A stretch of DNA of 64,000 nt from Bacillus sp. N1-1 (GTDB lineage: Bacteria; Bacillota; Bacilli; Bacillales; Guptibacillaceae), in NCBI RefSeq assembly GCF_009818105.1, contig NZ_CP046564.1:2790001-2854000 (forward strand), read 5' to 3'. The notes beneath the pieces were generated by a model that was given only the letters and a program-made list of their open reading frames with translations, was not told the DNA's origin and made no database searches. A program made the translations under genes and the position numbers. This document shows, piece after piece, positions 1 to 7,792 of the stretch (position 1 is its first letter; the number at the start of each line of letters is the position of its first letter).

Positions 1-515
1 ATTGTGAGAACACGGCGATGTCGCTTTACGCTTAACGTTTGAAGTAAGGAATACATGGTTGTCGTTTTACCTGATCCAGTAGGGCCTGTGATCATAAATA
101 AACCACTGTTACAGCTAACAATCTGAAGAAGTCGGTTTGCAATTGAGGGAAAAAGAAAAAGTTCTTTAAAGGAGTGAGTTTCATCTTGTGGCAAAATACG
201 AATAACGAGACTTTCGTGGTACGGAGTTGGAATTGTAGAGAGACGGAGATGTAGTTTTCTTGGGTAAAGAATCATATCCATGGCACCATTTTGAGGACGA
301 CGTTTTTCACCAATGTCCATTCCGCTCAGAAATTTAAAATGAGACAATAGCTTTTCAGCGACACTCATCGGTAACCATAAAGCATCATAAAGTCGATTAT
401 CCACCCGAAATTGTATGGATGCACCTTTCTCCTTTGGATGAAAATGTACATCAGATGCCCCCACTTCCATCGCTTGTTTGATAATGTCTTTCCCCTTTTC
501 TTCAATATTCAGCAA
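1..515 (-). CDS. comGA: ComGA, competence pilus assembly ATPase (partial, C-terminus outside window)
   Basis: This is the N-terminal part of a type II secretion/type IV pilus traffic ATPase; ComGA powers assembly of the DNA-uptake pseudopilus at the cytoplasmic face of the membrane. The visible protein carries a typical N-domain (GASDVHFHP near residue 20), a GMDIGEKRRPQNGAMD stretch and a Walker A motif GPTGSGKTTTMY near residue 145. I start it at a TTG at 515, preceded by GGATGG; no better start is visible. The gene runs off the left edge of the window. The position beside yqgZ/mgsR-type genes matches the B. subtilis comG neighbourhood. ComK control is expected from the family and AT-rich palindromes lie upstream. 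Confidence 0.88.
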   Translation of the reverse strand, partial: MLNIEEKGKDIIKQAMEVGASDVHFHPKEKGASIQFRVDNRLYDALWLPMSVAEKLLSHFKFLSGMDIGEKRRPQNGAMDMILYPRKLHLRLSTIPTPYHESLVIRILPQDETHSFKELFLFPSIANRLLQIVSCNSGLFMITGPTGSGKTTTMYSLLQTLSVKRHRRVLT

Positions 516-541
516 AACACACCATCCTTTCGTCTAAATTC

Positions 542-557
542 ACGATTTTAAAATCGT
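542..557. promoter_or_regulatory. 16-bp perfect palindrome upstream of comGA
   Basis: ACGATTTTAAAATCGT is a perfect palindrome 27 bases before the comGA start. A second AT-rich palindrome (TAAATATATATTTA) lies around 606-619. Together they could form operator or ComK-type AT boxes, but the exact ComK consensus (AAAA-N5-TTTT) is not clearly met. Confidence 0.35.
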
Positions 558-593
558 AAAGAAAAGGATTCGCCAGGTGAATGGTAAATCCTT
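558..593 (-). terminator. Terminator after the alpha/beta hydrolase gene
   Basis: On the minus strand a 7-bp stem (AAGGATT/AATCCTT, inner GCC/GGT extension) is followed by TTTTCTTT. It would separate the hydrolase transcript from comGA. Confidence 0.55.
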
Positions 594-617
594 CTTATAA
601 AAATTATAAATATATAT

Positions 618-1454
618 TTATTTATCTGTAAACTCTTTAATAATTAAATTAAACAAACGCTCTTCTTCAAGAAATGGGTAATGATTGCTTTCTTCAAAAA
701 CAACCAACTTTGCATTCGGAATCATACTGGCGATTTCTTCGGAAAAAGAAAGGGGACACTGTACATCATATCTGCCACAAGCAATAAGAGTATGCGTAGT
801 GATCTCAGAAAGCTGTTTTGTTACATCAAACTGTAAAATTTCTCTAGCAAAGAAATTCATTCGAGCTGCTGCCATCTTTTTATGTATTGGTTTTGAAAAT
901 AAGATCCTATATTGCTCTGGTCGATAAAGAGAAAGTTTCGTCCTTTCCTCAGTTATTTTTTTTCGTTCATTTTGCTCAAGATAAGGATCTTTTAACCGCT
1001 CAATAAACTGCTGCATCACCTCATATTGAGGATGTTCAACATGATAGATACAAGCGGAAGAAGAAGAGGCGTATTCTCTAGCAGCAGCTCCTACAATGAT
1101 TAATCCTGCCAGCGAATTTGATGCATGAATCCCATATACGCAGCCGAGCATTCCTCCTGTAGAATGCCCTGCAAATAACCATTTTCGAATTTGCAACGTT
1201 TCGCGTATGCTTTCAAGATCAAACACCGTTTCAATCATAAAAAATTCGTACGGGGAGTTAACAGAGTCTGAGTTACCTGCTTCTTTAAGATTCACTAAAT
1301 ATACGGTATAGTTTTTTGTAAATACATCTGCAAAATAATCGCCACTGTTATTAAATTTGGAATAAAGATGCGTCACGCAAAGTGGCAGACCATTACCTTT
1401 CACAAAAACCTCAAACTTACCTCGTTCTGTTTCAACGAAAAGTTGTTTCCACAT
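618..1454 (-). CDS. Alpha/beta-fold hydrolase (proline iminopeptidase-like)
   Basis: A 278-residue alpha/beta hydrolase. The nucleophile elbow GHSTGG puts the catalytic Ser at residue 98; Asp230 (CGRYD) and His258 (ESNHYPF) complete the triad. The lid region around residues 125-205 is helical and charged. The family covers peptidases, esterases and lactonases, and the substrate cannot be read from the sequence. The start is well supported by GGAGGATCCGTA before the ATG. It has no signal peptide, so it should be cytosolic. It lies between the UPF0145 gene and comGA, with its own terminator. Confidence 0.8.
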   Translation of the reverse strand: MWKQLFVETERGKFEVFVKGNGLPLCVTHLYSKFNNSGDYFADVFTKNYTVYLVNLKEAGNSDSVNSPYEFFMIETVFDLESIRETLQIRKWLFAGHSTGGMLGCVYGIHASNSLAGLIIVGAAAREYASSSSACIYHVEHPQYEVMQQFIERLKDPYLEQNERKKITEERTKLSLYRPEQYRILFSKPIHKKMAAARMNFFAREILQFDVTKQLSEITTHTLIACGRYDVQCPLSFSEEIASMIPNAKLVVFEESNHYPFLEEERLFNLIIKEFTDK

Positions 1455-1500
1455 TACGGATCCTCCAAACTGATGGAACTTTTAAAATAAGGATGACAGT

Positions 1501-1818
1501 CTACTCAAGAACGACAGCTGTGCCGTAGGCAATAATTTCTGATGCACTTGCCATAACAGCTGAAGACTGTAACCTGAAAGCCACTATCGCATTGGCTCCC
1601 TTGCTTTCTGCATCCTTTACCATTCTTGCGATTGCTCTTTGTCTAGCGTCTGTCATCATTTCGGTATACTCCGTTATTTCACCGCCTACAATTGTTCGAA
1701 GACTTGCAAGTATGTCCTTCCCCACGTGCTTAGACTGAACAGTGCTTCCTCTAACATATCCAATCACTTCTTTAATATTTTTATTTGCAACTTGATCAGT
1801 AGTTACGATCATCATCAT
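1501..1818 (-). CDS. YbjQ/UPF0145 family protein
   Basis: A 105-residue protein of the UPF0145 (YbjQ) family, recognised by the N-terminal VTTD segment, the central IVGGEITEYTEMM stretch and the ARMVKDAESKGANAIVAFR helix. Members form pentameric rings and are often labelled heavy-metal-binding, though function is unproven. The start has a strong site (AGGAGGAACAAA before three consecutive ATGs). The 5' end overlaps by 23 bases the small membrane protein gene upstream, so the two are probably co-transcribed and translationally coupled. Confidence 0.85.
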   Translation of the reverse strand: MMMIVTTDQVANKNIKEVIGYVRGSTVQSKHVGKDILASLRTIVGGEITEYTEMMTDARQRAIARMVKDAESKGANAIVAFRLQSSAVMASASEIIAYGTAVVLE

Positions 1819-1990
1819 TTTGTTCCTCCTTCTCCCTATTCCTTCGATCTTTAATAAGCAAATAAATCAAGAAACCAAGTGAAAGCGCATATCCGATCAT
1901 TACGAGCGGAACCCATGATGTATTGATAAAAAACATAACGACAATCAGAACTTGAAAGATTGAAGCACTTATTAACAATAGTATTTTCAT
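1796..1990 (-). CDS. Small two-helix membrane protein, unknown function
   Basis: A 64-residue protein with two hydrophobic helices (about residues 3-21 and 27-45) and a charged tail ending EKEEQNDDDRNY. I chose the ATG at 1990 because GGGTGAT lies 7 bases before it; an upstream GTG at 2002 is less likely. It overlaps the UPF0145 gene by 23 bases. I do not recognise the family. The overlap suggests a shared role or expression with the YbjQ-like ring protein, which is inference only. Confidence 0.65.
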   Translation of the reverse strand: MKILLLISASIFQVLIVVMFFINTSWVPLVMIGYALSLGFLIYLLIKDRRNREKEEQNDDDRNY

Positions 1991-2073
1991 TGCGCCTATC
2001 ACCCGCTTTCTACATCCACCTTAAGAATACCTTATTTTGTGTGATTTTTCTTGTCCTGTTTTGCCAACTTTAT

Positions 2074-2118
2074 GCCAAAAGAAAAAAGCGATACGCAGAG
2101 TCGTTTCCGCATATCGCT
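2074..2118 (-). terminator. Minus-strand terminator
   Basis: On the minus strand a 10-bp stem (AGCGATATGC/GCGTATCGCT) is followed by TTTTTTCTTTT. No minus-strand gene ends close by except mgsR at 2327, so mgsR transcripts may run on antisense to tRNA-Gln and stop here. Confidence 0.7.
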
Positions 2119-2254
2119 GTGACATGGATTATGATGTTATCTTATTCAACCAATTGACCGGACATTCCTATAATTAAGGTGATTTTTTTGCCTTCTGCTA
2201 AAAATAAGTATAAGTATCTAAACCACTGCTCATACTACTAGAGCACGAAATCAT

Positions 2255-2326
2255 TGGGCTATAGCCAAGCGGTAAGGCAACGGATTTTGATTCCGTCATG
2301 CGCTGGTTCGAATCCAGCTAGCCCAG
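2255..2326 (+). tRNA. tRNA-Gln (anticodon TTG)
   Basis: A 72-nt cloverleaf with a 7-bp acceptor stem (TGGGCTA/TAGCCCA, discriminator G). The anticodon stem ACGGA/TCCGT holds the loop TTTTGAT, and the T-arm contains GGTTCGAATCC. CCA is not encoded. The last base directly abuts the stop codon of mgsR on the other strand. Confidence 0.95.
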
Positions 2327-2710
2327 TTAAGAAACGACAGCAAGTTTCTTTTTACGTTGTTTTAAATTTTGCAAACCCGATTTGTTGTAACCTACAATTA
2401 ATTTTTTGCCGTTAGTCACGATTGGGCGTCTTAGAAGCTTTGGTTCATTATGCATTAGTTCAAGCATTTCAGTAAGGGTAAGATCATCAATTTCAACATT
2501 TAGCTTCTTGAATGAAGTGCTTCTTCTCGCAAGAATTTCTTCAATACCATCTGTAGATAATGTAATGATTTCTTTTAACTCGTCAATCGAAGGTGTATCT
2601 TTAAATAAATGACGCTCTTCAAAATCAACACCATTTTCTTTTAACCATGCTTTTGTTTTTCTACAAGATGTGCAACTTGGATAAGTATAAAACAATAATT
2701 TATCTTCCAA
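2327..2710 (-). CDS. mgsR: MgsR, Spx/ArsC-family stress regulator
   Basis: A 127-residue thioredoxin-fold protein of the Spx/ArsC family, matching B. subtilis MgsR (YqgZ, about 126 residues). It carries the redox motif CTSC at residues 13-16 after FYTYPS, the conserved KLLRRPI segment, and a basic tail KQRKKKL. MgsR works with RNA polymerase to modulate a subset of the general stress regulon, switched by the CxxC disulfide. I start at a TTG (2710) with GGGGAGG eight bases upstream; the longer frame to 2767 has no better site. Its stop codon touches the 3' end of the convergent tRNA-Gln. Confidence 0.82.
   Translation of the reverse strand: MEDKLLFYTYPSCTSCRKTKAWLKENGVDFEERHLFKDTPSIDELKEIITLSTDGIEEILARRSTSFKKLNVEIDDLTLTEMLELMHNEPKLLRRPIVTNGKKLIVGYNKSGLQNLKQRKKKLAVVS
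2329..2353 (+). terminator. Probable terminator of tRNA-Gln inside the mgsR coding end
   Basis: AAGAAAC pairs with GTTTCTT across an 8-base loop and runs into a U-rich tract. It lies three bases past the tRNA and within the last codons of mgsR on the opposite strand. Confidence 0.5.
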
Positions 2711-2887
2711 TTTAAATCCTCCCCGATTCGTTTTCCGTTGATAACTAACTTTACCCACATTATACAACGATTAAACAAATATTGTACAAGAAAAAGATTT
2801 GTATTTTTGTGAACGATTTGGGATAATAAATTGGAACCCTTTTCAAGGTTAAATAAGGAAAGTCATTATTTTGCCATGAGACTAGCA

Positions 2888-2917
2888 TTTACTTTTCCAC
2901 AAGAACTCATATATAAT
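2888..2917 (+). promoter_or_regulatory. Sigma-A-type promoter of yqgY
   Basis: TTTACT and a perfect TATAAT are separated by 18 bases. They lie about 40 bases before the yqgY start. Confidence 0.6.
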
Positions 2918-2958
2918 ACGATATGTATGGGGAATGAACGAGCAAGGGAGGAACTTTT

Positions 2959-3204
2959 ATGCCTAGAATGTACCGAGTTTTAGCTTTCTGGACTGGCATT
3001 TTCTCACTCATGGGCTTTGTTGGTGAGATGCCTGTATTAGGATTGCTGTTCCTTGGCCAGGCCGGCATGTTTTTAGCGTTAAGTTATCTAAACTTAACAG
3101 AACGTACTTATTTGTATATTTTTGGTGTATACTTAACTTTGTTTATGGTCGGTTTTTCCTACTGGTCAGTGTTCATGATGACGCCTGGATCAGGCGGACA
3201 TTAA
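2959..3204 (+). CDS. yqgY: YqgY, DUF2626 family small membrane protein
   Basis: An 81-residue protein with two hydrophobic helical hairpins and the C-terminal TPGSGGH, as in the DUF2626 family (YqgY of B. subtilis). The function is unknown. The start is firm: AAGGGAGG lies 8 bases upstream. It is monocistronic, with its own promoter and a bidirectional terminator shared with the convergent methyltransferase gene. The glycine-histidine tail resembles that of yqgW further on, although the two belong to different families. Confidence 0.85.
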   Translation: MPRMYRVLAFWTGIFSLMGFVGEMPVLGLLFLGQAGMFLALSYLNLTERTYLYIFGVYLTLFMVGFSYWSVFMMTPGSGGH

Positions 3205-3212
3205 TCCGAACG

Positions 3213-3246
3213 AAAAAAGACGATGCTTACGCATCGTCTTTTTTTT
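3213..3246. terminator. Bidirectional terminator between yqgY and the methyltransferase gene
   Basis: A stem of about 14 bp (AAAAAAGACGATGC) has a 4-base loop TTAC and U-tracts both ways. The stop codon of the minus-strand methyltransferase lies in the loop. Confidence 0.92.
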
Positions 3247-4315
3247 GGCACTTTTCTTGAATCATTACTAAAAATTGATTCGACTCGGCAAGCCACCTTA
3301 CTGCTCGATTTTGTTTATGTTCTCTAGAAAAAGGATCATCCGGGCTCGTTTGCTGAAGAAATTGGAGCAAACCCTGTTTCAAAAGATATTTTCCTTGAGG
3401 CATGCAATCCACCCACAGCAATCCATGGCTTAGACCAATGTTTTTAATTGCGTCAATATGAACATGAGTTGTTATATCTATTTCACCAGGCGTCTGAAAG
3501 ACATTGTCAATGAACTGATGTTTTTTATATCCTCTAACACTGCCTCTCCTTCTTTCAGGGGCTTTCCACTCCTCATTTGTGTATCCGTAATCTACCGTAA
3601 AGACTTTTCCATGAGATAGCCAACTTCCTACCTCATTCAACCATTCTCCCATGGCAAGCGGAATTTCGATCCGTTGTCCATCACTAACCTGAAGCTCGTG
3701 ACACGCTAACCAGTTCAGAATCTCCGGGTCTGTACAGGGAATGTACACCTCTTCAAAACAATCATGATCATTCAAACCAACACAGACTTCAACTAGTTCA
3801 CGTTGTTTTTCAATAATACGTACAGGAAACGCATCAAGCAATTCATTTGAGAATAGGATGCCATTTAACTTCGGCAGCTCTTTCTTAATTGCAGCAAGTG
3901 AAGGATAGATCCGCACGGTATGATGCTTTGTGCGATCAGCAATTAATTGCTGATGATAATGACTGGACTCCAATACAAAATAAGTTAACTTTTCATAAAA
4001 CTTATGGTCCACGGATTTCACTTCATCAAGAAAGGAAGAAATGAAGTTTCCATCACCTGAACCAGCATCGACAATAACCGGTGCATACTCGTTCTTTTGT
4101 ATGTCTTTTATGAGCACTTGGGCCATTACGCGTGAAAAAATGTCACCTACGCTTGTCGAGGTAATGAAATCACCTCTTTTCCCCGTCTTTGGTCCATTCT
4201 TCTGGTAATACCCATATTTTTGATGATAAAGAGACAGTATCATAAACCGCTCGAAAGTGATTAAACCATTTGGGCTCTGTTCAATTTCATTTTTAATGAC
4301 AGTTTTTAACGACAT
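3227..4315 (-). CDS. Class I SAM-dependent methyltransferase, MidA/NDUFAF7 family
   Basis: A 362-residue protein of the COG1565 family (mitochondrial homologue NDUFAF7/MidA, a protein arginine methyltransferase). Typical features are YHQKYGYY near the N-terminus, GDFITS at about 48-53, the SAM-binding motif DAGSGDGN at 83-90, SNELLDAFPV, and VDYGY. Its bacterial substrate is not known. The start ATG lies just 3 bases from the upstream yqgX stop, so the two are co-transcribed. Its stop codon lies in the loop of a bidirectional terminator. Confidence 0.85.
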   Translation of the reverse strand: MSLKTVIKNEIEQSPNGLITFERFMILSLYHQKYGYYQKNGPKTGKRGDFITSTSVGDIFSRVMAQVLIKDIQKNEYAPVIVDAGSGDGNFISSFLDEVKSVDHKFYEKLTYFVLESSHYHQQLIADRTKHHTVRIYPSLAAIKKELPKLNGILFSNELLDAFPVRIIEKQRELVEVCVGLNDHDCFEEVYIPCTDPEILNWLACHELQVSDGQRIEIPLAMGEWLNEVGSWLSHGKVFTVDYGYTNEEWKAPERRRGSVRGYKKHQFIDNVFQTPGEIDITTHVHIDAIKNIGLSHGLLWVDCMPQGKYLLKQGLLQFLQQTSPDDPFSREHKQNRAVRWLAESNQFLVMIQEKCQKKDDA

Positions 4316-4318
4316 TGC

Positions 4319-4960
4319 CTATAAAGAAAATCCATTTAGGAATGGGTTTTCAGTCATCTCAGTTTCAATTGTTGTAGCAGGGCCATGTCCAGATGCTACG
4401 ACGGTATGTTCTGGTAGCACAAGTAGGCGATTATGTATGCTCTTAAGCAATTGTCTTTGATTCCCTCCTGGAAGATCTGTTCTTCCTATACTTCCAGCAA
4501 AGAGAGCGTCACCGGAAAAGACGATATTCGCTTCTTGGAAGTAAAACGATACGCTTCCTGGCGAGTGGCCTGGTGTCTCTAGAACTGTAAAATTAAATGA
4601 ACCGATTGTCATATCTCCTTCTCCCTCAATGAGATGGTCAGCAGGATTACCTGAAATGTTATCAACAACGGGAAAAAGTTTTGACCCATTTAAAGAAGGA
4701 TCTGAAAGCCAATTTGATTCATACGCATGCAAATATACCGGAGCTTTATAAGTATCCCTTAGTAAATCAACGGCACCGATATGGTCAAAATGAGCATGAG
4801 TTAAAAGAATAGCCAATGGTTTTAGCTCTAGCTTTTCGATCTTTCTCTTGATTCGTCCTCCCTCAGCTCCTGGATCTATAAGAAGAGCTTCTTTATTTTC
4901 ATTCCATATGATTCCTGCATTTGCTTGTACAGGACCAACAGCCATTTGTTTCCATTCCAT
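4319..4960 (-). CDS. yqgX: YqgX, metallo-beta-lactamase-fold hydrolase (glyoxalase II-like)
   Basis: A 213-residue MBL-fold hydrolase with the metal motif THAHFDH (His55, His57, Asp59, His60), followed by ETPGHSPGSVS and FSGDALFAGSIGRTD. It matches YqgX of B. subtilis (211 residues). The family hydrolyses thioesters such as S-lactoyl adducts; here a bacillithiol adduct would be plausible, by inference. I start at the second ATG (4960), which has GGAGG 8 bases upstream, rather than at 4975. It is directly followed by the MidA-like gene. Confidence 0.85.
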   Translation of the reverse strand: MEWKQMAVGPVQANAGIIWNENKEALLIDPGAEGGRIKRKIEKLELKPLAILLTHAHFDHIGAVDLLRDTYKAPVYLHAYESNWLSDPSLNGSKLFPVVDNISGNPADHLIEGEGDMTIGSFNFTVLETPGHSPGSVSFYFQEANIVFSGDALFAGSIGRTDLPGGNQRQLLKSIHNRLLVLPEHTVVASGHGPATTIETEMTENPFLNGFSL

Positions 4961-5027
4961 TACATTCGCCTCCATTGAAAGATTATGTATCTTATTCTAC
5001 ACTATAAAAAAGATTGATTAAAAGGAG

Positions 5028-5513
5028 ATGATTTTACTGAACTTCGTGTATGGCATTGAAATGAAACCACCTGTTAATAAACTTCCTGGGTTCATAGCGC
5101 AAATTGTCAAAAAAACGGCTGATCTAGCTAACGTGATGGACCGAGATAAACAACTTGTTATTATATCAGATCGAACCGAAGCTGAAGCGCTTCAGAACTA
5201 CTATCAATCCAAAGGTGTTCTCGAAGACGTTCATCCACTCATTCACCTTTCTCAAGCATCTGAATGTAGACTTTCTTTCACGGACTACGGCTTCTTTTCT
5301 CAAAACAATGAACTTTATCTCTACAAAGAAATGATTGCTTGGTTCATGATAATTAAAGGAGACCACCAACAAAAAGAAATGGCGCTTCTACAAATGGAAG
5401 AACATATCATTTGCCGGGATGAACAGCTTTTTTTTGTCGATCGAATGCACTTAGAATTAATGCAGGGTATCGCTCGAGCTTACAACATTGAACTTACATT
5501 TCCGAGTGAATAA
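5028..5513 (+). CDS. Unrecognised protein, start unclear
   Basis: An open frame of up to 161 residues with even composition and a strong AAAAGGAG site, so it is probably real. I do not recognise the family; it has no membrane segments and no catalytic motif. The ATG at 5028 lies immediately against the ribosome site, too close for normal initiation. A CTG at 5037 has ideal spacing, and the next ATG is at 5061 without a site. It is divergent from yqgX and upstream of yqgW on the same strand. Confidence 0.65.
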   Translation: MILLNFVYGIEMKPPVNKLPGFIAQIVKKTADLANVMDRDKQLVIISDRTEAEALQNYYQSKGVLEDVHPLIHLSQASECRLSFTDYGFFSQNNELYLYKEMIAWFMIIKGDHQQKEMALLQMEEHIICRDEQLFFVDRMHLELMQGIARAYNIELTFPSE

Positions 5514-5656
5514 CACCTCGACAAACGAAAAGAAAACGGTTAAAATAAGAAAGGACTTATCGTACATACCATGCAAGAAAAATTTACGATTCAACCATGC
5601 AACAGTCATTTTACGGGTATACTGATAATGAGTGCATGGATAGGGAGGTATTCCAA

Positions 5657-5842
5657 ATGGGATTAGCAATTATTTTTGCAATCGTTACTTTATTTTGCGT
5701 ATGGGGTGTTTTTCGTTCCCTTCGTGAAAAGAACTTTATGGGCCTTGCCTTTGCAGGATTAACAGTGCTTGTATTCGGCGCCTTTACTGTTGCTACAATG
5801 ATCGATATTCTTTTCGGATCTGGTGGCGGCGGAGGCCACTAA
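5657..5842 (+). CDS. yqgW: YqgW, DUF2759 family small membrane protein
   Basis: A 61-residue protein with two transmembrane helices (about residues 2-18 and 28-51) and a tail FGSGGGGGH. The fit is to DUF2759 (YqgW in B. subtilis), function unknown. The ATG at 5657 is chosen because GGGAGG lies 8 bases upstream; an upstream in-frame ATG at 5597 has no site. It sits in the conserved yqgV-yqgW-yqgX block and ends in a strong terminator. Confidence 0.82.
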   Translation: MGLAIIFAIVTLFCVWGVFRSLREKNFMGLAFAGLTVLVFGAFTVATMIDILFGSGGGGGH

Positions 5843-5869
5843 AAAAACAGCCATTTCGGCTGTTTTTTT
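5841..5869 (+). terminator. Terminator after yqgW
   Basis: AAAAACAGCC pairs with GGCTGTTTTT across a 5-base loop. The A- and T-tracts make it usable in both directions, so it may also end the convergent yqgV transcript. Confidence 0.9.
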
Positions 5870-5903
5870 ATGTCTAAGAAGCACGTGATACCTCATGTCA
5901 CTT

Positions 5904-6209
5904 TTATTTTAAATGTCTTTTAACTGATTCGAGTTTGTCCTCCATTTTCACCTTTTTATCGCGGCGATCATCTATACGTAGATTGGTGGCTACACGCTCA
6001 ATACCTGCCTGAAAAGGCGCTTCATGAATCGCTTTAACAACATCTAGGAGATCAGAAATATCCCCTTCAATAAGAGTACTCATAGGTGTTAAACGATATG
6101 TAATCCGATCAGAAAACGATTCAAGAACCTCCTGTACATCCGCTACATACTTACTAACACTTGGTGTTTCCGTTCCAATTGGAATCACTGTAACATCTAC
6201 AATTGCCAT
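5904..6209 (-). CDS. yqgV: YqgV, MTH1187/YkoF-type thiamine-binding protein
   Basis: A 101-residue protein of the thiamine-binding (MTH1187/YqgV) family, with the opening IVDVTVIPIGTETPSVSKYV and the central TYRLTPMSTLIEGD. Family members bind thiamine or its pyrimidine part as small oligomers; their role is not settled. The start codon overlaps the fetB stop by one base, so it is translationally coupled to fetAB. It also lies next to the thi operon. This position hints at a link between the transporter and thiamine, which is inference. Confidence 0.82.
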   Translation of the reverse strand: MAIVDVTVIPIGTETPSVSKYVADVQEVLESFSDRITYRLTPMSTLIEGDISDLLDVVKAIHEAPFQAGIERVATNLRIDDRRDKKVKMEDKLESVKRHLK

Positions 6210-6982
6210 TATTTTTTTCCTCCTTTTTCTTCAAGTAACTGCATTTTTCGATTAAAGAAAAAACGATACGTTACTAATGAAATAATCATCGCACAAATGG
6301 ACACAGATGAAAAGATACTAATCGAAATGACGATCTGATAGCGAATGGCTTCAATTGGTGAAGCCCCACCAAGAATTAATCCTGTCATCATCCCTGGCAA
6401 TTGCACAAGGCCAATCGTCTTTAATCCATCGACATTTGGAATCATCGCAGCGCGAATCGTTTTTCTAATAATCATTTGGGAGGCCTGTGAAGCATTTGCT
6501 CCAAGCGATAATGCTGCAAGAATTTCCCCTTTACTATCGTGAAATTCGTTCTTCATTCTCTCAAATGCAAGACCAGTTGCCACCATACTATTACCAATAA
6601 TCATTCCACTCATCGGAATAACCTGTTCAGATCGAAAGGGAATAATATCAAATACGATCCATAACGACAAAACAAACACTTCAATAAGAATAAGCGAAGA
6701 GAGCGACAGGAGAAAAGCATACGGAATACCTTTTCCTCTCTTTGATGCTTGAAGAGAAGCAATGACTAGCATTACAGCTACCCACAATCCTACCCCCTGC
6801 CAATCTGGCATTGAAAACAGAAATGTGAGAACATAGCCTATAAAAAACAATTGAACGACCCCGCGGATAGAAGACCATATAGCTGATTTGCCGATCCCGA
6901 GCGAAAACAAATAAGAAAGCGAAACAGGAATCATGACAAATAGAATCATTGTAAGCAACGAAAGGTTCGATATGTTCGTCAT
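6209..6982 (-). CDS. fetB: FetB-like ABC transporter permease (UPF0014)
   Basis: A 257-residue integral membrane protein with about six helices, of the UPF0014/FetB family (E. coli FetB, with FetA, exports iron). Signature segments are IGNSMVATGLA near residue 130, SLGANASQAS near 158, and IPNVDGLKTIGLVQLPGMM near 177. It lies 3 bases after fetA and overlaps yqgV by one base, so the three form one operon. The iron substrate is taken from the family; the coupled thiamine-binding-type protein leaves the true substrate open. Confidence 0.82.
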   Translation of the reverse strand: MTNISNLSLLTMILFVMIPVSLSYLFSLGIGKSAIWSSIRGVVQLFFIGYVLTFLFSMPDWQGVGLWVAVMLVIASLQASKRGKGIPYAFLLSLSSLILIEVFVLSLWIVFDIIPFRSEQVIPMSGMIIGNSMVATGLAFERMKNEFHDSKGEILAALSLGANASQASQMIIRKTIRAAMIPNVDGLKTIGLVQLPGMMTGLILGGASPIEAIRYQIVISISIFSSVSICAMIISLVTYRFFFNRKMQLLEEKGGKK

Positions 6983-6985
6983 AAA

Positions 6986-7681
6986 TTACCCTTCAAGAAA
7001 GTGCTTTAAAGTAGCGGATTTTGGTTGATGAAACAATTCGGTTGTTTTTCCTTGCTCTTCAACCTTCCCTTCATTCATAAAAAGGGTATAGCTACCAAGT
7101 CTTTCTGCTTGCTTAAGATCATGTGTAATCATTAAAATCGTCTTCCCTTCTTCATTCACGAGCTTATGTAACAATTCTTCCATCAAATCCACTGTCCGCA
7201 TATCAAGTGCACTGGTCACTTCGTCTAATAACAATACCTCAGGATTATTAGCAAGCGTTCTTGCAAATGCCACTCGCTGCTGTTCACCACCAGATAAATT
7301 TTCTACTTCTTTCGTTAAAAAGTCTTCAGGTAACTGTACTTTTTCCAATAACTTAACACCATCATTGGGCTCCCATTTTTTTTGAAGGGAAGGACCAAAC
7401 TTTAAATTATCTTCTACCGTTCCATCAAATAAATGAGCCTGTTGAAACACCATACCAATGTTTCGACGCAGCTCCGATATAGGAAAATCACTAATTCTTT
7501 TCCCTTTAAAGTGGATTTCACCCTCATCTGGATCTTCTAGTCTATTTAGCAAAAGCAATAAACTACTCTTACCTGCACCTGAGGGTCCGATGATTGTCGT
7601 TAAACTGCCTTCCATTAATGAAAATTGAACATCCGTTACACGTTCATTTGATACATTTTCTACTTCGATTAGTTTATTCAT
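6986..7681 (-). CDS. fetA: FetA-like ABC transporter ATPase
   Basis: A 231-residue ABC ATPase with Walker A GPSGAGKS (residues 32-39), Q-loop Gln80, signature LSGGEQQR (129-136), Walker B VLLLDE (149-154) and switch His in ITHD. It pairs with the FetB-like permease 3 bases downstream. I start at the ATG at 7681, which has AAAGGAAG upstream; a second possible ATG at 7714 also has a site (GAAGGG) and would add 11 residues. No regulatory box such as Fur was recognised upstream. Confidence 0.82.
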   Translation of the reverse strand: MNKLIEVENVSNERVTDVQFSLMEGSLTTIIGPSGAGKSSLLLLLNRLEDPDEGEIHFKGKRISDFPISELRRNIGMVFQQAHLFDGTVEDNLKFGPSLQKKWEPNDGVKLLEKVQLPEDFLTKEVENLSGGEQQRVAFARTLANNPEVLLLDEVTSALDMRTVDLMEELLHKLVNEEGKTILMITHDLKQAERLGSYTLFMNEGKVEEQGKTTELFHQPKSATLKHFLEG

Positions 7682-7792
7682 TGAACTTCCTTTCTTGAAA
7701 TCGAATTGCTTCATAAACACCCTTCTCAAAGTCCCTTGCTTAGTCTATGTATTTTTCCCCTCCTCATTCGAATAGCAAACTTATTCACATAC

